A stretch of DNA of 28,728 nt, taken from the NCBI GenBank assembly GCA_042408875.1, contig JBHOQS010000004.1, positions 1-28,728 of the forward strand. The letters run 5' to 3'. The stretch is from JBHOQS01 sp042408875. GTDB lineage: Bacteria > Chloroflexota > UBA11872 > JBHOQS01. Positions 22,496-28,728 of the stretch are shown in pieces (the first letter of the stretch is position 1; every line of letters starts with the position of its first letter). The translations under genes were made by a program, and so were the position numbers. The notes beneath the pieces are model-generated. The model had not been told where the DNA came from. It searched no databases and saw nothing but the letters and a program-made list of their open reading frames with translations.

Positions 22496-22528
22496 GTGAC
22501 TAGAGCAGTGACTAGAGCACTTAGAGCA
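22496..22528. repeat. Tandem 12-bp duplication plus a partial third copy
   Basis: Two exact copies of GTGACTAGAGCA (22496-22507, 22508-22519) are followed by CTTAGAGCA (22520-22528). This gives three spaced TAGAGCA words. It fills the spacer between nuoN and the seven-helix gene. Confidence 0.75.
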
Positions 22529-22547
22529 CTCACAGGCTCAGAGCCAT

Positions 22548-23987
22548 TCACGAGGACAACACTGCGCTGGCGGCGCGGGCCCACTGGATCAGCCACTCGG
22601 GATAGATGCCGACCAGGAACTGCCCGGCCACGAGCACGAACAGCACCGCGTTCACCAGCACCGGGACGCGCAGCGGCACTGGCTCGCGGGGCTCAGTGAT
22701 GTACATCTCCTTGACCACGATCAAGTAGTAAAACAGGGAGATGATGCTGTTCAGAACCGCGATGCCGACGAGCCACAGCAGGCCGGCCTGCGCCGCGGCA
22801 GTGAAGAGATAGAACTTCGTGAAGAACCCGGCGAAGAGCGGCATCCCGGCCAGGGAGAACAGGCCAGCGGTCAAGGCCAGAGCGACGAATGGAGCACGTT
22901 GGCTCAGGCCTGCCAGGTCCCTAATCTCGTCGCGACCGGTGAGGTTGTAGAACGCGATGACGGCCAGGAAGACGGCCATATTGCTGATGCCGTAGCCGGC
23001 GAGATGGAAGATGATGCCGGTGGCTGCCGGATCAGGCGAGCGGGGCGTCAGAGCAGCCAGGCCCAGCAGCAGGTACCCCGCCTGGGAGATGCTGGAGTAC
23101 GCTAGCAGCCGCTTGATGTTCCGCTGCCAGATAGCTACCAGATTCCCCACGAACATGGTGGCAAAGGAGAGCGCGGCGAAGAGGGTCCACCAGCTCTCGA
23201 CCAGCGGCAGCAGCGCTACGCTGAAGAAGCGCAGCAGGAAGACGAAGCCGGCCGTCTTCGAGGCGATCGACAGGTACGCAGTGATAGGCAGCGGCGCCCC
23301 CTCATAGACATCGGGCGTCCAGATATGGAACGGCACCGCGGAGACCTTAAAGCCCAGCCCGGCGAGGACCAACACCAGGCTCACCCACAGCGCCGGGCCG
23401 AAGTCCTGCCCACTACGCAGCGCCGCGGCGATCTCCGGGAAGTAGGTCGTGCGGAATAGGCCGTAGAGTAGGCTGATGCCGTATAGCAGCACCGCCGACG
23501 ACATGGCGCCCAGGATAATGTACTTCAGGCCAGCCTCATGTGACTTGCGGTCACGCCGGGACCACGCCGCCAGCACATAGGTGCTGAAACTGAAGAGCTC
23601 TAGGCAGATATATGCCGTCAACAACTCATTGGCCGACGCGATAGCCGTCATGCCGAGTGTGGCGAACATCAGAATGCTGATGTATTCGCCGGGATAGGTG
23701 AGCCAGCGGCGCAGGTAGTCCAGCGAGGCGATTACCACGGCAGCGGCGGCAAGAGCGAAGAAAACTTTAAAGAAAGTGCTGAACGCATCAACCACCCACA
23801 GGCCGCCAAAGGCGCTGCTGCGCACGCCGAGATGGAACAGCGCAGCGAGCGCCGTCACCACCAGGCCGATGACGCTCAGAACCCCCACCGGCTCCTTTCG
23901 GCCGGGTCGCAGCACGAGGTCGAGCAGGAAGACGATAATCGCAGCCGCAGCGAGCACAAGGTCCGGCAGGAAGAGGGACAGGTCCAT
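22548..23987 (-). CDS. nuoN: NADH-quinone oxidoreductase subunit N
   Basis: A 479-residue membrane subunit of respiratory complex I, one of its three antiporter-like proton channels. Start ATG at 23987 is 1 nt after the nuoM stop; GGAGGG in the end of nuoM serves as ribosome binding site. Key channel residues are present: E130 in ICLELFSFSTYVL, and K214 in GLGFKVSAVPFHIWTPDVYEGAP, the conserved helix 7 lysine. The later GMPLFAGFFTKFYLF and helix-12 region with VVKEMYI are typical. About 14 helices are predicted, the normal number. It is the last nuo gene of the run. Confidence 0.96.
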   Translation of the reverse strand: MDLSLFLPDLVLAAAAIIVFLLDLVLRPGRKEPVGVLSVIGLVVTALAALFHLGVRSSAFGGLWVVDAFSTFFKVFFALAAAAVVIASLDYLRRWLTYPGEYISILMFATLGMTAIASANELLTAYICLELFSFSTYVLAAWSRRDRKSHEAGLKYIILGAMSSAVLLYGISLLYGLFRTTYFPEIAAALRSGQDFGPALWVSLVLVLAGLGFKVSAVPFHIWTPDVYEGAPLPITAYLSIASKTAGFVFLLRFFSVALLPLVESWWTLFAALSFATMFVGNLVAIWQRNIKRLLAYSSISQAGYLLLGLAALTPRSPDPAATGIIFHLAGYGISNMAVFLAVIAFYNLTGRDEIRDLAGLSQRAPFVALALTAGLFSLAGMPLFAGFFTKFYLFTAAAQAGLLWLVGIAVLNSIISLFYYLIVVKEMYITEPREPVPLRVPVLVNAVLFVLVAGQFLVGIYPEWLIQWARAASAVLSS

Positions 23988-23988
23988 G

Positions 23989-25449
23989 TTACTTCAGCCC
24001 TCCGACCCGCTCGATGAGGGGCGCCACGGTCGTGTTAATCGGATCGGTCAGGAGACGTGGATAGACGCCCACAACCACCAGCGTGAGCACGAGGATGGTC
24101 ATGGCAAAGGCTTCGGAGCGCAGGGCGTCGCGCAGCCCGGTCCAGGCCGGGTTGAGCGGACCGTAGAAAGCACGCGCCAGCAGGCGCAGGATGTAGGTCG
24201 CCGTAAGCACGACACCAAACACTGCCAGGATGCCAAAGATCCAGTTGTACTGGAATGTGCCGAGGAAGATCAGCGCCTCGGCCACGAAGCCGCTCAGTCC
24301 GGGCAGCCCCAGCGACGCTAGGCCAGCTACGGTGAAGTACGCCGCCACGATGGGCATACGCCGAGCCAGCCCGCCGAAGGCCGCGATCTCCCGCGTGTGC
24401 GCCTGGTCGTAGATAGCGCCGACCAGGGCGAAGAAGAGCGCCGTCATGATGCCGTGCGAGAACATCTGCAGCATGGCCCCGTTGAGCGCCGTTGCCGTGA
24501 GCGCCGAGATCCCGACAATCACGTAGCCCATGTGGCTCACAGACGAATACCCGATCACAAACTTGAGGTCCCGCTGGGCCATGGCGGAGAAGGCGCCGTA
24601 GAGCACGTTAACAGTGCCCAGGATGATGAAGAAGGGCGTCCACAGCCGCGCGGCTTCCGGCAGGAGCTCCAGCCCGACGCGAATGATGCCGAAGGCGCCC
24701 AGCTTCATCAGCACGCCGGCGTGCAGCATGGACACCGCGGTCGGCGCTGCCACGTGGCCATCGGGGGACCAGGTATGGAAGGGCCACAGACCTGCCAGCA
24801 CGCCGAAACCGACGAAGAAGAACGGGAACCACAGCGTCTGGAACTCGCGGCTGAACTGTACCTCCCGCAGTCGCAGGAAGTCGAAGCTGTTGATGCCACT
24901 CTGGACATAGAGCGCCAGGAGGCCCGTCCAGACCAGGATCGAGCCAGCCAGCAGCATCAGCACCAGCTTCATCGCCGCGTACTCTTTGCGCGTGCTGCCC
25001 CACACGCCGATCAGCAGGTACATCGGCAGGACGGCAAGTTCGTAGAAGAAGAAGAAAAAGAAGAGGTCAAGCGACATGAAGACGCCGAAGACGCCGGTGA
25101 CGAGGAGCAAGAGCAGGGCGAAGAACTCTTTGGCGCGGTATTCGATCTTCCAGGAGACGAACACCCCGGTGAAGATGACGATGGCGGTGAGCAGCACCAT
25201 CGCCATTCCCAGGCCGTCCACGCCGAGATGGTAGGTAATGCCCAGATCGCTGACCCAGGGGATCTGCTCGCGATACTGGAAACCGGTGCGGCCGTTGACC
25301 AGGAAATCATAGGCGATATACAGCGAGAGCACCAGGGTAATCCCGGCGCCGATGGCCGACACAACCTTGATGGCGAACTGTTGGTGTGGCGGGAGCACCA
25401 GCACCACCAGCATTGCCACCAGAGGCGCCAGCAGGATCGTCGTCAGCAT
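23989..25449 (-). CDS. nuoM: NADH-quinone oxidoreductase subunit M, with helix 7 lysine missing
   Basis: A 486-residue antiporter-like subunit of complex I. ATG at 25449 has AGAGGT 9 nt upstream. The helix 5 glutamate is present (E137 in FFYELAVLPMYLLIG), as are the helix 8 lysine (K249, GVLMKLGAFG) and the PFHTWSPDGH loop (223-232). The usual helix 7 lysine, four residues before the equivalent of 'P.FP.H.W' (FAVKMPVVPLHGW in E. coli), is replaced: here the stretch is FGVLAGLWPFHTW (215-227), with L218 at the lysine site. I believe related sequences exist in Chloroflexota, so it may be a lineage variant and not a defect. Length and the other motifs are normal. Confidence 0.95.
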   Translation of the reverse strand: MLTTILLAPLVAMLVVLVLPPHQQFAIKVVSAIGAGITLVLSLYIAYDFLVNGRTGFQYREQIPWVSDLGITYHLGVDGLGMAMVLLTAIVIFTGVFVSWKIEYRAKEFFALLLLLVTGVFGVFMSLDLFFFFFFYELAVLPMYLLIGVWGSTRKEYAAMKLVLMLLAGSILVWTGLLALYVQSGINSFDFLRLREVQFSREFQTLWFPFFFVGFGVLAGLWPFHTWSPDGHVAAPTAVSMLHAGVLMKLGAFGIIRVGLELLPEAARLWTPFFIILGTVNVLYGAFSAMAQRDLKFVIGYSSVSHMGYVIVGISALTATALNGAMLQMFSHGIMTALFFALVGAIYDQAHTREIAAFGGLARRMPIVAAYFTVAGLASLGLPGLSGFVAEALIFLGTFQYNWIFGILAVFGVVLTATYILRLLARAFYGPLNPAWTGLRDALRSEAFAMTILVLTLVVVGVYPRLLTDPINTTVAPLIERVGGLK

Positions 25450-25485
25450 GTGCGCATGACCTCTGTAAGCTTCCTGAGTAGTCTT

Positions 25486-25513
25486 ATTAACGCGTAATTT
25501 ATGTCCTTGCCAA
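25486..25513 (-). promoter_or_regulatory. Candidate internal promoter between nuoL and nuoM
   Basis: On the minus strand TTGGCA (25508-25513, 5/6) and GTTAAT (25486-25491, 4/6) are 16 nt apart. They lie in an AT-rich patch unusual for this window. An internal promoter for nuoM-nuoN is possible but weakly supported. Confidence 0.3.
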
Positions 25514-25536
25514 GCTCCCTTTCGTCCCGGCTGTCC

Positions 25537-27522
25537 TTAGCTGGCCTGTCCGAGCAGAATACTGAAGAGTGTAATCAGTGCTGCGCCAACCAGGAAGATC
25601 AGCGCGTAGTTGTAGAGCTTCCCCGTGACATGGTAGCGCAGGCCCAGGCCGCTCAGTACCGTGATCTTCCCCGCACCATCCACACCGCTGTCGTTCACGA
25701 CCTGGCGATCAAAGACCGCCACCAGCGCTGCGGTGGCAAGCACGATGCGGTTCACGATCCACTGGTAGAGATCATCGAGGTAGTACTTCTTCACGAGTAA
25801 AGCATAGAGGCCGCTGAAGGTCGCTGAAACATCAGCGGCGTTGATCCAGCGGGCAGCGTACATCATCCACGCCAGCGCAACGCCCAGGATAGCCACCACC
25901 GCGGCAACGGCTGCCAGGCCGATGTTAAGTTCCTCATGCACCGCGCCAGGGGCGTGGACGAGCTCGCGGAAGACGCCCCCAACGAACGGCCAGCCTGCGA
26001 ACACGGCCAGCACGGCCAGCACCGAAAGCACTAGGCTCATCAGCGGGTCCTCCCAGCGGTGCGGAGCGGCGTGGCCGCCGCCATGGTCGTCATGGACGGC
26101 TGTGGAGCCATGTCCGTGCGCATCAGCTCGAACAGGCTCGTGCACGAGGCCAGCGATGTGCGCCTCGGCCGCCAACGTCGCCGGACCAGGCGGCCCGGCG
26201 AACGCCAGGAAGATCGCCCGAAAGACGTAGAATGCTGTCAGGAAGGCCGTGACCAGGCCGATCAGCCACACCGCATACAGGCCGGGAGTATGCGCCCCAC
26301 CCGCGAACACCCCGGCCAGGATCTCGTCCTTCGAGAAAAAGCCCGCCGTGAGCGGGAAGCCTGCCAGGGACAAGGCGCCGATGCCCAGGGTCACCGCGGT
26401 CAAGCGCATGCGCCGCCACAGCCCGCCCATCTGGAAGATATCCATGGTCTCGGTCGCGTGCATCACTGCGCCAGCGCCGAGGAACAGCAGCGCCTTGAAG
26501 AAGGCATGCGTGAACAGGTGGAACATCCCGGCAGTGTATGCCCCGGCGCCCAAGGCGAACATCATGTACCCAAGCTGGGAGATTGTGGAGTAGGCAAAGA
26601 TACGCTTCATGTCGCTCTGCACGAGCGCGATGGTAGCTGCCATCAAAGCGGTGATTGTGCCAATGACCAGCACCACTACGAGCGCTGATGGCGCCGCCGT
26701 GAAGAGCGGGTAAGTGCGAGCCACGAGGTAGACGCCCGCCGTTACCATAGTCGCGGCGTGGATAAGGGCGGAGACCGGTGTGGGGCCCTCCATGGCGTCC
26801 GGCAGCCAGACGTGCAGGGGGAACTGGCCCGACTTGCCCATCGCGCCGATGAACAGCAGGATCGTCGCGGTGGTGAGCAGCGCCGGATCAATGCGACCCA
26901 CCTGTGCGGCGTCGAAAATAGGCTGCATCAGCAGCGTGCCCGTCTGGAACCACAGGATCAGGATGCCGATGAACATGCCCACGTCGCCGACGCGGGTGGT
27001 AATGAACGCCTTCTTCGCCGCCTCGGCTGCCGGGCGCCGCTCCCACCAGAAGCCGATCAGCAAGTACGAGCACAGACCCACCAGTTCCCAGGCGATGTAC
27101 AGCAGCAGGAAGCTATCGGCCAGCACCAGCGTCAGCATGGAGCCGGTGAAGAGCGACATGACGGCGAAGAACCAGCGAAAACGCGGGTCGCCGCGCATGT
27201 ACGACACCGAGTAGAGCTGGATCAGAGTGGACAGGAACGTCACCATGACCAGCATCATGGTGGACAGCCCGTCCACCACATAGCCAACGTGGAACGTCCG
27301 CCCCAGCACAATGATCCAGTCAAAGGAGAAGCGGTGCACTGCTTCGGGGTGGGCCAGCACCTGGCCGAGCACGCCGAGCGAGAGCAGGAACGCTCCCACC
27401 GCTGCGCCGGTGGTGACTACCGGCGCCACGATCGGTGGCAGGTAACGGCCCAGCACGACATTCCAGATGAAGCCCAGCACGCACAGGGTGGGAATCAGCC
27501 AGGCCAGTGCGGCGAAGTCCAT
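25537..27522 (-). CDS. nuoL: NADH-quinone oxidoreductase subunit L, with His-rich loop
   Basis: A 661-residue distal antiporter-like subunit of complex I. ATG at 27522 has CGGAGG 4 nt upstream. The channel residues are intact: E146 in IAWELVGLCSYLLIGFWW, K230 in GAMGKSGQFPLHVWLPDAME and the block GPTPVSALIHAATMVTAGVY. H340 (LFTHAFFKALLFLGAG) and K399-region FFSKDEI are also standard. The C-terminal segment contains the long lateral-helix region and final membrane helix. Between FAGPPGPATL and WEDPLMSL lies a loop (455-488) with eight histidines, among them VHDDHGGGHAAPH. Such His-rich stretches occur in some NuoL homologues and may bind metal, but no role is known here. Confidence 0.97.
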   Translation of the reverse strand: MDFAALAWLIPTLCVLGFIWNVVLGRYLPPIVAPVVTTGAAVGAFLLSLGVLGQVLAHPEAVHRFSFDWIIVLGRTFHVGYVVDGLSTMMLVMVTFLSTLIQLYSVSYMRGDPRFRWFFAVMSLFTGSMLTLVLADSFLLLYIAWELVGLCSYLLIGFWWERRPAAEAAKKAFITTRVGDVGMFIGILILWFQTGTLLMQPIFDAAQVGRIDPALLTTATILLFIGAMGKSGQFPLHVWLPDAMEGPTPVSALIHAATMVTAGVYLVARTYPLFTAAPSALVVVLVIGTITALMAATIALVQSDMKRIFAYSTISQLGYMMFALGAGAYTAGMFHLFTHAFFKALLFLGAGAVMHATETMDIFQMGGLWRRMRLTAVTLGIGALSLAGFPLTAGFFSKDEILAGVFAGGAHTPGLYAVWLIGLVTAFLTAFYVFRAIFLAFAGPPGPATLAAEAHIAGLVHEPVRADAHGHGSTAVHDDHGGGHAAPHRWEDPLMSLVLSVLAVLAVFAGWPFVGGVFRELVHAPGAVHEELNIGLAAVAAVVAILGVALAWMMYAARWINAADVSATFSGLYALLVKKYYLDDLYQWIVNRIVLATAALVAVFDRQVVNDSGVDGAGKITVLSGLGLRYHVTGKLYNYALIFLVGAALITLFSILLGQAS

Positions 27523-27579
27523 GCTGCCTCCGGTTGGTGAAGATCAGCGCGCTGCGCCCACAGCCACGCGGCGGAGAGC

Positions 27580-27888
27580 TTACCAGCGCATCGAATCCAC
27601 ATCGTCGATGTTCGCACTGGCGCGGCTCCGGTACACCTGAATGATGATCGCCAGGGCTAGGCCCACCTCGGCTGCAGCAACGATCACCACGAACAGGGCG
27701 AAGATCTGGCCGATGATCCGGTCCGCGCCGACGTACGTGGAGAAGGCTACCAGATTCACGTTCACCGCATTGAGCATGAGCTCGATCGACATGAGCACCA
27801 GCACCGCGTTCCGGCGTGCCAGCACGCCGTAGGCGCCGATGGCGAAGAGAAGACCGCTTACGATGAGATAGTTCTCCAGCGGGACCAT
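27580..27888 (-). CDS. nuoK: NADH-quinone oxidoreductase subunit K
   Basis: A 102-residue subunit with three membrane helices. The conserved proton-pathway glutamates are present: E36 in LMSIELMLNAVNVNL and E74 in AAAEVGLALAI. Two starts are possible: ATG at 27888 (GAGGAG 8 nt upstream, chosen) or the GTG one codon earlier at 27891. Either way the start overlaps the nuoJ stop (TGATG or GTGA), so the two are translationally coupled. The length is the family norm. Confidence 0.96.
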   Translation of the reverse strand: MVPLENYLIVSGLLFAIGAYGVLARRNAVLVLMSIELMLNAVNVNLVAFSTYVGADRIIGQIFALFVVIVAAAEVGLALAIIIQVYRSRASANIDDVDSMRW

Positions 27889-28385
27889 CACTCGCGCTCC
27901 TCGATACGGGCCACTACAACGGCGCCCACCAGGGCGACCAGCAGCAGCACCGACGCGATCTCAAACGGTACGACCCAGCGGTCAAATAGGACCTTGCCCA
28001 GGTCGTTCAGGCTGGCGCGGCCAATCGCCGCGGAGACGCGGCCGCCCCAGTTGCTGGCCAGGGTCTGGTACAGCAGGATAGCAAACAAAACGACCGCTGC
28101 TAGAGCGGCCAGCGGCTTCTGCGGGTTGTCCAGGGTGATGTCTCGCGCCGGGCGGGTGAGCATCAGGCCCATGAGCAGGAGAATGCTCACCGCCCCGGCA
28201 TAGATGAGTACCTGGACCAGGGCGAGGAAGTCGGCGAACAGCAGCACGTAGAGCCCGGCCACCATCAGCAACGAGGTGACGAGGTAGATCGCCGCGTACA
28301 CGACGTTACGGGCGAGCACCACACCGAGCGCCGACAGGATGGCCAGCACGGAGATCACGTAAAAGAACGTCTGCGCCTGATCCAC
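27888..28385 (-). CDS. nuoJ: NADH-quinone oxidoreductase subunit J
   Basis: A 165-residue membrane subunit with five helices. It begins with GTG at 28385, with GAGG 9 nt upstream. The hallmark helix 3 segment is ALVQVLIYAGAVSILLLMGLML, with the tyrosine of the mobile pi-bulge helix that links quinone chemistry to proton transfer. The ARNVVYAAIYLVTSLLMVAGLYVLL segment is also standard. The C-terminus ends in a last helix plus VARIEERE. It precedes and overlaps nuoK. Confidence 0.95.
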   Translation of the reverse strand: MDQAQTFFYVISVLAILSALGVVLARNVVYAAIYLVTSLLMVAGLYVLLFADFLALVQVLIYAGAVSILLLMGLMLTRPARDITLDNPQKPLAALAAVVLFAILLYQTLASNWGGRVSAAIGRASLNDLGKVLFDRWVVPFEIASVLLLVALVGAVVVARIEERE

Positions 28386-28466
28386 GTCTCTCTACCTCAT
28401 CCTGAGCACATCTCTTTCAGCGCGCCCCTCCAGAGACACATGCGCGTGGCCTGTGCCAGCACCTGG

Positions 28467-28728
28467 CTACTGGCCAGCCTGTTCCTGGTCGCTCAGTGGG
28501 GTCCCCTGGCCAGCCGGCGCCTCAGGCTGTGCCGCCGGACTACTGCTTGCCCCAGGGCGAGGCTGCGGCCCGGCCTGGCCGGCTGCGCGCACCTCTGAGG
28601 GTTCACCCTGCGCTGGCCGCTGCCCCGGCGCGCCTTCGGGCCGCGGTGGGGCAGGCGTGGCCGCGCCAGCTGGGCGCTGGGGTGCTGCAGCAGCGCCGGG
28701 CCGGGCGGTCTGCGCGGGTGCGCCGGGC
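28467..28728 (-). CDS. C-terminal Pro/Ala/Gln-rich tail of the gene before nuoJ, probably nuoI (partial)
   Basis: An open frame of 86 codons enters from the window edge and stops at TAG (28467-28469), 81 bp before nuoJ. The visible peptide is entirely low complexity, rich in Pro, Ala, Gly, Gln and Arg (for example PGAPAQTARPGAAAPQRPAG), ending SDQEQAGQ. Position directly upstream of nuoJ on the same strand fits nuoI in standard nuo order, and some NuoI proteins of Actinobacteria and Chloroflexota have C-terminal tails. No ferredoxin-like CX2CX2CX3C motif lies in the window, so the nuoI identity is inference from position only. Confidence 0.5.
   Translation of the reverse strand, partial: PGAPAQTARPGAAAAPQRPAGAATPAPPRPEGAPGQRPAQGEPSEVRAAGQAGPQPRPGASSSPAAQPEAPAGQGTPLSDQEQAGQ

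Noticed and set aside
22496..22528. Short repeats as a CRISPR array
   Set aside because: Units are adjacent with no spacers and too short. No cas genes are present.

Overview
The window is GC-rich bacterial DNA with densely packed genes and frequent GTG/TTG starts. Three features point to Chloroflexota, most likely Thermomicrobia or a related thermophilic lineage. These are the 14-subunit-type complex I run (nuoJ-K-L-M-N), a sugar-ABC cluster carrying YIP1 and DUF5696 proteins, and surface proteins with short repeats of the type 'VWLV..G.R..I.D..TF'. The taxonomic call is inference from family knowledge, not from a marker gene.

Region 1 (1-10.5 kb, all minus strand, read from high to low coordinates) is a transporter cluster. 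It starts with a very large substrate-binding protein (7034-10159) behind two candidate promoters and a perfect inverted repeat. Two sugar-ABC permeases follow (5964-6929, 5021-5908), then an NHL-propeller/TPR membrane protein (3491-4954), a YIP1 membrane protein (2677-3366), a Tat-type exported DUF5696 protein that looks like a glycoside-hydrolase-fold enzyme (299-2593), and the first 55 codons of a third permease (1-165). No ATPase is present, so an ATPase encoded elsewhere must energise it. I infer a surface machine that binds, processes and imports a carbohydrate polymer or glycoconjugate. This is the best candidate here for a poorly described system.

Region 2 (10.5-16.3 kb) is a mixed set. 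It holds a helical protein of unknown function and an orphan oligopeptide-type binding protein (minus). It also has a secreted HExxH protein with two N-terminal repeats (plus), a secreted two-repeat beta-barrel-like protein (minus), and a LacD-type aldolase (plus). The aldolase lies behind an unusual block with a 17-bp tandem duplication and a 31-bp near-perfect palindrome.

Region 3 (16.4-21.7 kb) has lipA followed by an NYN/LabA-type nuclease gene on the minus strand. Divergent to them is a plus-strand pair: a 730-residue protein I do not recognise, overlapped by 4 nt by dapF.

Region 4 (21.7-28.7 kb, minus strand) is the distal part of a complex I operon: the tail of the gene before nuoJ (probably nuoI), then nuoJ, K, L, M and N, then a seven-helix membrane protein. 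NuoM lacks the usual transmembrane lysine of its proton channel, and NuoL has a histidine-rich loop.

Spacers repeatedly contain perfect short tandem duplications and strong hairpins without U-tracts. No tRNA, rRNA, CRISPR array, insertion sequence or phage gene was recognised.
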